From Triglochin maritima (Eukaryota; Streptophyta; Magnoliopsida; Alismatales; Juncaginaceae): DNA of 64,000 bases. Below, piece by piece: positions 8,626 through 18,622 of the stretch (position 1 is the first letter of the stretch; each line of letters begins with the position of its first letter). A program made the position numbers and the translations under genes. The DNA is taken from assembly GCA_963682175.1 (NCBI GenBank), contig OY821772.1, forward strand, positions 60,224,925 to 60,288,924, in the 5' to 3' direction. The notes under the pieces were generated by a model. It saw only the letters and a list, made by a program, of their open reading frames with translations. It was not told the DNA's origin and searched no databases.

Positions 8626-11369
8626 CTACTCATCATCCGAATCATGGTCGGATATGCCTAACTGAGTATGCCACGACTGTATGATCTCATCCAAATCTCC
8701 GCATGCAGCTCTGGCATCGTCTGGCAGCTCATCCCTCATCTGCAAGATTGGGTCTACAGCCCGTATCATCTTACCCATCCACTGCACATAACAATAACAT
8801 TAGCGTACATTAACAAATTATACGGTACAAATAAATTTAGATAAAATGAAAAAATTACCAGATCGCCACACGTCCTATCTGGTGGTCGATCTGCTCTCCG
8901 GGAGGCACCACGGACGATGATAGGATGTGAGTAACTACCGAACCAATCAAGATAACGTGCATCACACTCGGAGGGGTCGCGACTACGTCTGAAGTCGCCA
9001 AGGAACAATCGGCATGATCTCGGAAATGTCCGCCAAGTCGATTCCGCTGTAGAAGCGGGGAACCTGACGTCGTACGTCGCTGCTGTCGCAGACCGCACCG
9101 CATGCTCTGGTGTCGGAATGTCAACCGGGATCACCTGAACATATCCTAACTGACGCAAGACCCGATCGGGCATATAAGGCTCTATGATATCCCGATAACG
9201 AATAAGACCCATCAATAAAGTCCTCGGGACATCCGCTGCTGGGTCAGGACCATAGGGTAACCACTCCACCTAAAGTTTAACACATTAATAATAATACATC
9301 TTAAAATTAAATAAATGGTGTAAAGTTTGATACCTCTGATGCAGTCATCTGATCTAGCCGTGCGCGGATGGAACGCAATCGTCCATCGCTCTTGTCCTCG
9401 CTCCGGACAGCCCACATACCCGAACGTGGATGACCCTCGTCGATAATCTTCCGCTCACGATGCGGGCGGAATGCAGGAAAGTACTCGTATATCCACGCCT
9501 GCAGCAGCGTAAGACAACCTGCAATCCCAGAACAATCCGCACGGCTAGCTATCCCAAGCTGCCGGTACAGGTATGCCAACGTCGCTGACCCCCACGAGTA
9601 CTCACGAACGGTCTCCGGGTCCCTAGCCTCCAGTAGATCGCGTGGTCTGATCCGACAACCACTCTTGTCGACAAACAAGACGGCTCCGAGCATCAAGAAT
9701 AGGTACGCCGTCAACTGTGTATCATCGGCCCGCGGAGGTCGTGCCCGTCTGCATAGGTCCTCAAGGGAGTCGATGCCGACACCACCACCACTCCATAAAG
9801 CTGTATCTCTGGCCAGACCATCAGGTGTGACACCAAGCAACTCTGCCACATAACACCTCAGCTCAGACGTCGACCCCTGAGCACTAACCAGACGACCATC
9901 CACAGGAATGCGCAGGATCTGGAAAACATCGTGAAGCATGATCGTCATCTCTCCGAAAGGCATGTGGAAAGTGTTGGTGTCAGGCTGCCACCGCTCCACA
10001 AACGCCGAAATCAAAGGCATGTCGAGATAAGGGAACATGCTGTACGGTAAGTGCCCCAAATGCGTGGCACTAATCTCCTCTCTGATATCAGCACTCAGTG
10101 TAGACCGCCAACCCTGTAGTGTTGTACGGGCTCTGTGCCGATTCTGGCACTTCAGAACCTTCCGATCCTCTCCGTCCCAGATCCGTCTAGCAATGTGACC
10201 CCAGAAACTAGGAATGACGCTCCCATCTAAAGGACCACCAGGCGTCATACTGCTCACGATCCAAGAATCGTCCTGCACCCTCTTCTTCTTCTGAGCGCGG
10301 GGATCAACAGTGCACGAGCTCGAATCCCCGGTCGTAAACCTCCCACCCCTACCCTTCCGCACCATCCATCCGGCGGAAGTAGAAGTACCCGCTCGACCAC
10401 GTCCTCCGCTATAATCACCCTGCCTCTCCACCTCCGGCCGCACATCATACGGGCCATCATCGTCGCTCTCGTCGTCAAAACTATCCACATGCTCATCATC
10501 GAAGGAATCATCCTCCTCCTCACGACGACGTAATGCCTCCCTCTCCCTCCTGACCGAAGCAGATATCCCCCGTCTACGTGGATGACGCGGTGCTGAATCA
10601 TCCTCTAAAGAACGGAAGGCGTGTAATGGTATCGACTTGCCTCTCCCTCCACTGTGACCCGATGACTATTTATTGAAATTTTAAATACAAATTTGTTAAA
10701 TTTGTTAAACTAAATTATCATATTTATCAAAATTGTTAAACTAAATCAAAATTTGTTAAACTTAATTATCAAAATTGTTAAACTAAATCAAAATTTGTTA
10801 AACTAAATTAAAATTTGTTAAACTAAATTAAAACAATTGTTAAACTAAATCAAAATTTGTTAAAACTAAATATCACAAATGTTAAACTTAATAAGAATTT
10901 GTTAAATTAATTTTTTTGATTTATCACTATTTATTAAAGTAATTATGATATTTATTAATTAAAAAAACAAAAAAGGAGGAGGCGTCTGCGAGAGACGCCT
11001 CCCGCAAGGTGGAGGCGTCTGTCGGAGACGCCTCCTCCTACGGGGAGACGTCTTCGGAAGACGTCTCCCCCATCGGGGAGACGTCTTCCGAAGACGTCTC
11101 CCGCTACGGGTCGGCGTCCGAGGGAGACGCCCCCCGCATGGGTCGGGCGTCCTCGGAAGCCGCTCCCCCCATAGGGGGAGCGGCTTCCTCGGACGCCCGC
11201 CCCATGCGGGGGGCGTCTCCCTCGGACGCCCGCCCCATGCGGGGGGCGTCTCCCTCGGACGCCGACGACTTTTTTTTTTTTTTTTTAAAAAAACAAATAA
11301 ATAACGTAATGTTACCTCATACGGGTACACCGGGGGAACTGCTGGCTGCTTCCCTGGCCTCCGAGACAT
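8626..11369 (-). CDS. Plant mobile domain (PMD/MAIN-like) protein encoded by the MULE
   Basis: Exons on the minus strand are 11369-11316, 10665-9334, 9269-8859 and 8781-8626. They are joined by GT-AG introns, all in phase 0, and give 650 residues without a break. Exon 1 encodes MSRRPGKQPAVPPVYPYE. Exon 2 begins with a basic and acidic disordered region, then the aminotransferase-like PMD core (PF10536; WDGEDRKVLKCQNR, FVERWQPDTNTFHMPFGEMT, LLGVTPDGL, TAYLFLMLGAVLFVDKSG). Exons 3 and 4 carry the C-terminal part of the domain and an acidic tail (ISDHDSDDE). In Arabidopsis, MAIN and MAIL1 act in meristem maintenance and transposon silencing, and PMD genes also occur inside transposons. The role here is not known from sequence; transposition accessory or anti-silencing are inferences. 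Confidence 0.85.
10683..10912. repeat. About 20-bp AT-rich tandem repeats in PMD intron 1
   Basis: Roughly ten copies of aaatttgttaaactaaatca with small changes lie just upstream of the exon 2 acceptor of the PMD gene. Confidence 0.85.
10980..11268. repeat. 33-bp palindromic repeats in intron 1 of the PMD gene
   Basis: About eight GC-rich units such as GACGTCTTCGGAAGACGTC with 33-bp period, next to a poly-T run. Frames are open on both strands with 11-residue periods (RGASPSDARPM on +). They mirror the array in the transposase intron at the other end of the element. Confidence 0.85.
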
Positions 11370-11452
11370 TCGTAATCTTGTGTAGTAGGTATAGGAAGAG
11401 AAAGTTTTGAAAAAAGAGTGAAATTGTGAGATATATAAGCAAAAATAGGAGG

Positions 11453-11516
11453 AAGGGCAATTTGGTAATTTCAAGGGGCGATTTAAGTAATTTTGGGGCG
11501 ATGTTTAGCAGTTCAG
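11453..11516 (-). repeat. MULE right terminal inverted repeat
   Basis: Read inward it starts CTGAACTGCTAAACATCG. It is followed on the outside by the target duplication TTAAGTTT. The PMD start codon lies 84 bp inside. Confidence 0.9.
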
Positions 11517-11691
11517 TTAAGTTTATGTTCATGTTTTTTAAAAGATGAACAACACCCTTACGAATCTACAATCTGATGATTAGTTGTATGAAAATATGGT
11601 ATAAAATAAAAACTAATATATAATTGGAACGTGGGCACCGATACTACAAATTCAAAGGAAATCCACGTCGGCAGGTGGGCACTTGCCCACC

Positions 11692-11699
11692 CGTGCATG
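11692..11699. repeat. 8-bp target duplication, left copy
   Basis: CGTGCATG immediately precedes the hAT end at 11700 and is repeated exactly at 14978-14985. Confidence 0.95.
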
Positions 11700-11714
11700 C
11701 AGGGGCGGATCCAG

Positions 11715-12650
11715 AAATTATTTTTGGGTGGGGCAGACTGTCTTCATATTGTCGAATTTTTTGGAGGATCCACAATTTTAAGACGATATTTTAAATAAAT
11801 AAAATAAAATAATTGAAAATATTTCTCCTATTTTAATTTTTTTTCAAATCTGAATATATTAAAATTCAAACATCCAAAATAAATTGTCACTATCATAAAA
11901 CACAACACATTAGTTGAATTGATTTTATTGTTACAACTCAAATTCCAATATCCAAACACAAAACAAGCGGTTTGGGAAGATTTATTGACTATGTTCGTTC
12001 TTAAGTTTAAAATCGATAAAATCTAGACAAATAGAGGGAATAAAATAGTGTATAAGTATAACCTAAAATTATAATAATTTTTTTGTAATAATTGTTACTA
12101 TTTATGTTGATTGCTATTTTCGTTCATGGGATTGCAAACTTTAAATTTATTATTCATTCTACGACTCTTATGTATAAAATGACATTGATGAATAAGTTTC
12201 CTATAAATGCTAGTTTATTTTAAGTTTTCATTCCATTTTCAGCTAACAAACAAACTCGACAATTTTAAAGTGAGATATAACATGTCAATAAACATAACTG
12301 TTCTTGGAAAGTAATATTGCACATCGTAATCAAAAAAGTCAAATCCCAAACGTTCACAACACCCAGCTAAAATCTATGTAATGTTTATTTTTCAACTAAA
12401 AATTAATCACACTTACACAACAATGCAAATCTAAAAGATTATAGCGTATCTTACGAATGTAGTTGTTCAAAAGAACTTCAAAGTTCCCAAACTGTATCAA
12501 ATTGACTCTAAAATCAATTGTTGTCAAAATATTATCTTAATTCTTCCTAAATATCAAATTAAACCAAACAATTATACCACAAATTTCAAAATACTACACC
12601 TAAATCTATGGTATTGAATAAAAAAAAGAGTCGTGATAGACGGACGCGCG
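11715..12650. other. AT-rich left interior of the hAT element
   Basis: Roughly 75% A+T. No frame of note, no tandem repeats and no recognisable coding fragment. Confidence 0.6.
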
Positions 12651-12966
12651 CGTCACGGACGCGCCTTACGTGGATCTGTACAGCTCAGATATTTTTCTTT
12701 GAGTCAGCGTCCAGTCAGCGAAATTTCTCTTCGCGCGTTTTGGTCTTTTTAAAAAACGCCGGTTCTTTAAGTTGAACGATTCATTTCCCAATACACAGAT
12801 AAGACAGTGTGCAGACCCTAGGACATCTTGCAGTCTCATTATTCGTGCAGAGCCCACACTTATCATAATAAAATATTTGTTTTTAAGTTTTACGTTGGAT
12901 CAACTTAATTTGTCTAGCTTACTTTATGTGTGTGTGCAGTTTATATTATGTGTTTGTCCTGTTTAC

Positions 12967-14393
12967 GTTATGTGTATGTCCGGAATAAGTGTATATTGCT
13001 GTCCGGAATAACTGTATTTGTTGTCCGGACTAAGTGTATTTGTTGTCCGGTTTAAGAATAAAGTGTGTCCAGAAACGGAACATAAAGTTTGTCCGGAATA
13101 AGTTGATTTGTTGTCCGGAATAAGTGTATTTGATGTCCGGAATAAGTGTATTTGCAGTCCGGAATAAGTGTAGTTGTCCAGAATAAGAAGAAAGTGTGTC
13201 CAGAAACGGAACAGAAAGTTTGTCCGGAATAAGTGTATTTGCTGTCCGGAATAAGTGTATTTGTTGTCCGGACTAAGTGTATTTGTTGTCCGGTTTAAGA
13301 ATAAAGTGTGTCCAGAAACGGAACATAAAGTTTGTCCGGAATAAGTTGATTTGTTGTCCGGAATAAGTGTATTTGATGTCCGGAATAAGTGTATTTGCAT
13401 TCCGGAATAAGTGTAGTTGTCCAGAATAAGAGGAAAGTGTGTCCAGAAACGGAACAGAAAGTTTGTCCGGAATAAGTGTATTTGCTGTCCGGAATAAGTG
13501 TATTTGTTGTCCGGACTAAGTGTATTTGTTGTCCGGTTTAAGAATAAAGTGTGTCAAGAAACGGAACATAAAGTTTGTCCGGAATAAGTTGATTTGTTGT
13601 CCGGAATAAGTGTATTTGATGTCCGGAATAAGTGTATTTGCAGTCCGGAATAAGTGTAGTTGTCCAGAATAAGAGGAAAGTGTGTCCAGAAACGGAACAG
13701 AAAGTTTGTCCGGAATAAGTGTATTTGTTGTCCGGAATAAGTGTATTTGTTGTCCGGAATAAGTGTATTTGTTGTCTGGTTTAAGAATAAAGTGTGTCCA
13801 GAAACGGAACATAAAGTTTGTCCGGAATAAGTTGATTTGTTGTCCTGAATAAGTGTATTTGATGTCCGGAATAAGTGTATTTGCAGTCCGGAATAAGTGT
13901 AGTTGTCCAGAATAAGAAGAAAGTGTGTCCAGAAACGGAACAGAAAGTTTGTCCGGAATAAGTGTATTTGCTGTCCGGAATAAGTGTATTTGTTGTCCGG
14001 ACTAAGTGTATTTGTTGTCCGGTTTAAGAATAAAGTGTGTCCAGAAACGGAACATAAAGTTTGTCCGGAATAAGTTGATTTGTTGTCCGGAATAAGTGTA
14101 TTTGATGTCCGGAATAAGTGTATTTGCAGTCCGGAATAAGTGTAGTTGTCCAGAATAAGAAGAAAGTGTGTCCAGAAACGGAACAGAAAGTTTGTCCGGA
14201 ATAAGTGTATTTGTTGTCCGGAATTAGTGTATTTGTTGTCCGGTTTAAGAATAAAGTGTGTCCAGAAACAGAACATAAAGTTTGTCCGGAATAAGTAGAT
14301 TTGTTGTCCGGAATAAGTGTATTTGTTGTCCGGAATCGGAATAAGTGTATTTGCAGTCCGGAATAAGTGTATTTGCAGTCCGGAATAATATAT
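12967..14393. repeat. Minisatellite: 22-bp units in a 243-bp higher-order repeat
   Basis: The basic unit is gtccggaataagtgtatttg plus two bases. Variants follow in a fixed order that repeats every 243 bp: the marker cataaagtttg occurs at 13081, 13324, 13567, 13810 and 14053 (spacing exactly 243), then at 14274 (221, one unit lost). Since 243 is divisible by three, long minus-strand frames (up to 240 codons of SGQQIHLFRT-type repeats) stay open, but they have no other sign of coding. Confidence 0.93.
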
Positions 14394-14837
14394 GGCTTCA
14401 TTATTGTCGGAATAAACGAATCAATATATGGAATGCAATAATACACTTAGTCCGCAGGGGCTGCCGCCCCCTGCCACCCCCGCACAAACTCAACAAACCT
14501 CCCACTGTATATTTTACCCCACAAGAATTACGTTTAGGAAAAATATAGGGAAGAACATTCACGATGCTAACGCTGACAAGAACATCGGGAAGTCTTCGCA
14601 CCGTCCCATTCACGCTGCTTACGTTGTGAAGAATCCTGGGAGTCGGCATCAGACGCTTCTGCGACATAATATCTTGCTAGAAATGGTGATTTATTCTGGA
14701 GAGAAAGAATGAAGAAGAAAGAAAGAGTGTCATCATATTTGTATTTGGGTGGAGAGAGAGAACGTGCTGAGTTGAAACACATTTAATGTGATTTGAGTGG
14801 ACATCAGGAAGAAAAAACAAAAAAACATTCATGCTTT
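14394..14837. other. Right interior of the hAT element
   Basis: Unique sequence between the minisatellite and the right inverted repeat, with a short GC-rich patch near 14455-14490. Overlapping short frames on both strands have no recognised similarity. Confidence 0.5.
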
Positions 14838-14977
14838 GGCCACGTAAGGGCTGACATGGATATCCACGTAGAGCGCGTCCGTGACGCCCTGCGTTCAACA
14901 AACATTTCCCTAAAAAAATTGGGAATTTTTTCCCAAAATCTGGGTGGGGCAGGTGCCACTGTGTGGCTCCGCCACTG

Positions 14978-14985
14978 CGTGCATG
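14978..14985. repeat. 8-bp target duplication, right copy
   Basis: CGTGCATG directly follows the hAT right end and equals 11692-11699. Confidence 0.95.
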
Positions 14986-15116
14986 CCTCTATATATCTTG
15001 ATCGCCCCTCGTCACATTTTTTCTTAGATTGGATGCGTAACACTTTAACTCATTTAACTTTAAAAAAATCCGTCCAAAGAATGATGAGATTTTATTATTA
15101 TTATTTCGTTTTACAG
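14986..15116 (+). other. Probable leftover nitrate reductase intron upstream of the exon fragment
   Basis: AT-rich, T-rich towards its end, closing with GTTTTACAG before the NR homology starts. This fits the 3' end of an intron that once joined the missing molybdenum-domain exons. A TATA-like ctctatatatc at 14987-14997 could be chance. Confidence 0.5.
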
Positions 15117-16388
15117 AGAATGATGAACAACTATTGGTTCCGGCTAAAGGTGCACGTTTCCCGTCCAAAGAAAGGAGAGATTGGGCTCGTTTTCGAGCAG
15201 CCGATTCAGCCCGGCAACGTCACCGGAGGTTGGATGGCCCGAAATAAATACAGTAGTTTAAGATCCAGAACAATAAAGAGGACCAACTCCCACCCTTCAT
15301 TGAACCTCCTGAACAACACAATGTACACTATGAAAGACGTCGAGAAACACCGCAGCAGAGAGTCTACTTGGATCATCGTCCAAGGCAACGTCTACGACTG
15401 CATCCTCACCAACGCCGGAATAGATTGCACTGAGGAATTCGATGGCATCCATTCCGACAAGGCCAAACTCATGCTGGACAAGTACTACATTGGCGAGTTT
15501 GTTACTGTCGCAGTCGCAGACACCAACACCAATTTGGCAAAACTCAACGACGCGGCGACCATGACTACTACTTCTCCTCCTCTTTCCAACCCTACAACAC
15601 TTGTTCCTCGTGAGAAGGTTCCATGCAAGCTCGTGTCGAAGACCTCCCTCTCCCACAACGTCCGACTCTTTCGCTTCGCGCTGCCGAGCGAGAAGCACGT
15701 GCTCGGCCTACCGATCGGAAAGCACTTGTTTGTGAGCGCCATTGTGCACGAGAAGTTGTGCATGCGTGCGTACACACCAACAAGCAAAGCCGAAAAGAAG
15801 GGCTATTTTGAACTGCTGGTGAAGATCTACTTCAAGAACGTGGACCCGAGGTTCCCAAGTGGTGGTGGGGTCATGACTCAGCATTTGGAGTCCCTAGCCA
15901 TTGGTGACACGGTGTACATAAAGGGCCCACTTGGGCACATCGAGTACACCGGACTTGGAAAATTCAAGGTCCATAATAAGGTGAAGTCGGCAAATAAACT
16001 TGCCATGATCGCGGCCGGAACGGGGATAACCCCAATATACGCGGTGATGCAGGCGGTGTTGACTAATCCGGAGGACGAAACCAAGATTTGGGTCGTTTGT
16101 GTGAACCGGAAGGAGGAAGATGTGCTGCTGAAGGAGGAGTTGGATGGTTGGGTGGCGGAGCACGGAGACCGCGTCAAGATTTGGCATGTCATTAGGCAAC
16201 CAAAGACCCATGACTGGCCTTACAGTGTCGGAGCTTTGTCGGAGGATCTGCAGAGGGCACATGTCCCGGAGTGGTCGGAAGGGGTACTTGCTCTTGCTTG
16301 TGGACCGGCGGGGTTGATCAAGAATATAGTGCACCCAGGACTCACCAATATGGGATATGATACCAAGGAATCCCTGCTTGTCTTCTAA
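15117..16388 (+). pseudogene. Nitrate reductase fragment: hinge, damaged cytochrome b5 domain, FAD/NADH reductase domain
   Basis: Homology starts at an acceptor (TTTTACAG) with MMNNYWFRLKV, an internal position of plant nitrate reductase near the end of the molybdopterin/dimerisation part; EIGLVFEQPIQPGN and GGWMAR follow. The hinge has KRTNSHPS, an R-x-x-S-x-P site like the 14-3-3 site of NR. The cytochrome b5 domain begins YTMKDVEKH and reads VYDCILTNAGIDCTEEF: about 13 residues with the HPGG heme ligand are missing, in frame, while the second His (GIHSDKA) is kept. The reductase half is complete (RAYTPTS for FAD, GPLGHIEY, GTGITP for NADH, LACGPAGL in place of the usual CGPPPM) and ends KESLLVF. 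From the first ATG at 15120 it encodes 422 residues. Without the molybdenum domain and with a broken heme site it cannot be a normal NR; a residual NADH reductase is conceivable. Confidence 0.88.
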
Positions 16389-17804
16389 ATTAAGTTAGTA
16401 CGTACCGCCTACACTCTTAATTATCAAACTCTATTTGGTTTGGTTTTGGGTTGTGTTTTTTTCCTTATTGCATATTGCATGCATGCTAGTGTGCAATAAC
16501 TTATCTCTTTATGGTTGTATTTAGTCATGAATTATATTCTCAAACTCGTTGCCAGATGGTGTTTTCAACCTCTTTTTGGAATAAATTCAATTCCTGTTTT
16601 CATGTAATACCTACCACTTAATTAGTATCTGACTGCTCGCAGCCTAGTGTTCATCGTTTTTTAGAGTAAATATGCATCCTCGTATATATCTCTATCGTTT
16701 TTGTTCATTTTCGAGAATAACAAGTTTGAAGGAGAAAAATAAAAATTTCAAAAACCTAAAAGCCAGATCAAAAGGAGCGATTCGACTTGGGTTGAACCCA
16801 AGTGATTCTAAAGGGGACCAACCAGAAAAGGTAACACTTGTATGGTATTAAACTAAATTTGAGTGTAACGCTCAAAAAACGAACTAGTAATAAACTAAAT
16901 GGGGAGATGTAAATTATAAATAAGGTAAAACTGACCAAATATGAAACCAAACCAAACCATACCATCACAACTAAAGATCAATTCGTGTATACTTTCGGAT
17001 TTTGAGATTTAATTATCTATTCTCAAATAATGTACGTAGGTAATTGTCAAATATTTTTTAGCCCTGTTCTCAGAGAAGTAAAAGACAACCCACTAGATTT
17101 ACCCATCTGTCAACTAGACCCAACTGATAAAGATTTAATGTGATTTCAAAACTAAAAAACCATGAGAAGCTAAAAACAAATTAATAACAGAAGAGTTAGG
17201 TCTGAGCTGCCATAAAAATAATAAACAAAAATAGGAAATAAGACACGCTATTACCCACTATAGTTTGCAATCCAACTATAGTTTACTATTACCCACTACG
17301 TTATGTATTCAAATTACAGCATGATTGGATTGAGGGGTCAGAGTATGAATGCTTATTTAGTCTACTTAATTTATCTCCTTCGTTCAAGTGTGCGAAAGAA
17401 AAAAAATGTGAAGCAGGTGTTTCCGTCAGAAAAGCAACCAATCAAGCAGTGTCATCTGATAATCGTTTGTGTCATTGTGTGTTTGTCTCTCAGCCAATGT
17501 TATTGTGTTGGTTTTCTTGTTTTTTGCCCAAACATGTGAATCCCAGGTTGATTGTTGTGCCTCAATACAAACTGTGGTTGATTGGTTCAAACCTAAGGCG
17601 TTCAGTTCAGTTCTAGAAATATCACTTAGTCAGAGATTGGACCAAATCCAAAAGGCTTTCATTAGCAGAGATAATTTATATTAATCTACTAATCTTTCTT
17701 GTTATTAATATATGATTAGGTATGTCCCTTAACCGAAAATTTTAAACATGTAGTGATAGATGTATGAGATTGCATATTTATTGCTCATGATAGAATTAAA
17801 TATA
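16389..17804. other. 3' flank of the NR fragment, no gene seen
   Basis: The first 250 bp are T-rich 3'-UTR-like sequence. The rest is AT-rich with short frames only (78 codons at most), none recognisable. Confidence 0.5.
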
Positions 17805-18622
17805 TGTTAGATGTTTAAACAATATCTAGATTTTAGAGACAAGATATGGTTTGAACCTCAGAAAAACAAGAATACTATTACAGAATAGAATCAATCTCAA
17901 AATACGCAGAGAAACATAAATAACAAATCTAATGGAGAAAGAAACCACAATAATGCAAATCACAAACACCAACCACGCAAAACACACCAGAACACAAGAT
18001 TTAACGTGGAAACTCAATGCGGGAAAAATCACGGACGACGCAACTTCAATCTACCATAGAGAAACATATTACAAGAGATGCTTACAGAACACACGACCAG
18101 TCGACGAAAAATTCTCGACTGAATTTGCTCATACCGAATCTGCAAAGATGTTCTCTCTCTTTCTCTCAAGAATGTAAAGTAGACAATAGTAAATTAGGTT
18201 TTACTATCTTAGATAGGATTGTTACAAAGAAGTACGAAATTGTCTTTATATACTAGGCTAAAACAAGTATTAATTGCATCAAAATTAGGTGGAGAAAAGT
18301 GCAGCACGTGGGCAAAACAAAAACTGAATGATCGACCAATCAGGAGAAATGATCAACCAAACTTAAACTGTAGCACGAACTTGAGCTGCATCGGTCGACC
18401 GTCGAGCTCCCTCGGTCAACTGAAAATCTCCAGGCAGTTTTCATGGACCTCCAACTGCTCAAGCGTAGGCCTTGACCGGTCGACCGTAGATCTCCCGACA
18501 ATTTTCTTGGACGAACAAAACGTAGGCACAGTCAAACGATTGAAACCTTCCGGTCGACCGTAATTGTCCATGCACTTTTCCTGGACGACAAGCTACACCA
18601 CCGGTCGACCAAACTTCTAACA
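17805..18622. mobile_element. Probable LTR or solo LTR fragment with GGTCGACC palindromes
   Basis: It is bounded by TGTTAGATG on the left and CTTCTAACA on the right, an LTR-style TG...CA inverted end. The part aacgtggaaactcaatgcgg followed by gggaaaaatcacgg is of a kind common in plant LTRs. Several cggtcgaccg palindromes lie at 18390-18610. No matching 5-bp target duplication was found (atata versus tcatc), so the limits and identity are uncertain. Confidence 0.4.

Larger units (their letters stand above)
6108..11516. mobile_element. Mutator-like element (MULE) with convergent transposase and PMD genes
   Basis: The 64-bp ends (6108-6171 and the complement of 11453-11516) differ at only about five positions and share the core TAAATCGCCCCTTGAAATTA. 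The flanks carry an 8-bp duplication TTAAGTTT at 6100-6107 and 11517-11524. The element is 5409 bp. A MULE transposase gene runs inward from the left end and a plant-mobile-domain gene runs inward from the right end, so each terminal repeat acts as a likely promoter. This is the layout of maize MuDR (mudrA/mudrB), with PMD in the mudrB place. A shorter family member is at 33889-34721. Confidence 0.9.
12651..14886. repeat. 25-bp inverted repeat pair, possible nested element
   Basis: 12651-12675 and the complement of 14862-14886 match at 23 of 25 positions (core GTCACGGACGCGC then TACGTGGAT). They enclose the minisatellite. No direct duplication was found outside them, so this is either a nested transposon or an internal inverted repeat of the hAT element. 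Confidence 0.5.
11700..14977. mobile_element. Non-autonomous hAT element (Tip100-like ends)
   Basis: The left end is CAGGGGCGGATCCA. The right end, read inward, is CAGTGGCGGAGCCA (12 of 14 match). The flanks are a perfect 8-bp duplication CGTGCATG, the hAT hallmark. The end sequence is close to that of Ipomoea Tip100. The 3278-bp interior holds no transposase. It contains AT-rich filler, a long minisatellite (12967-14393) and a nested pair of 25-bp inverted repeats. Before insertion the site read cccgtgcatgcctctatatatc, directly upstream of the nitrate reductase fragment. Confidence 0.93.

Noticed and set aside
10254..10601. Minus-strand frame overlapping the start of the PMD core exon
   Set aside because: It is the neighbouring frame of the PMD exon 2, which has the homology and the splice phase.
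12967..14393. Regular spaced repeats that could suggest a CRISPR array
   Set aside because: Units are contiguous variants of one 22-bp minisatellite without unique spacers, and the DNA is a plant nuclear genome.
12963..14446. Long minus-strand frames (up to 240 codons) with SGQQIHLFRT repeats
   Set aside because: They follow from the 243-bp minisatellite period being a multiple of three; no start context, domain or flanking exons.
14986..15116. TATA-like ctctatatatc as a promoter for the NR fragment
   Set aside because: The following sequence ends in a clean intron acceptor, so a leftover intron explains it better.
17851..17862. ggtttgaacctc as a possible tRNA T-arm
   Set aside because: No acceptor stem, D-arm or anticodon arm can be built around it.
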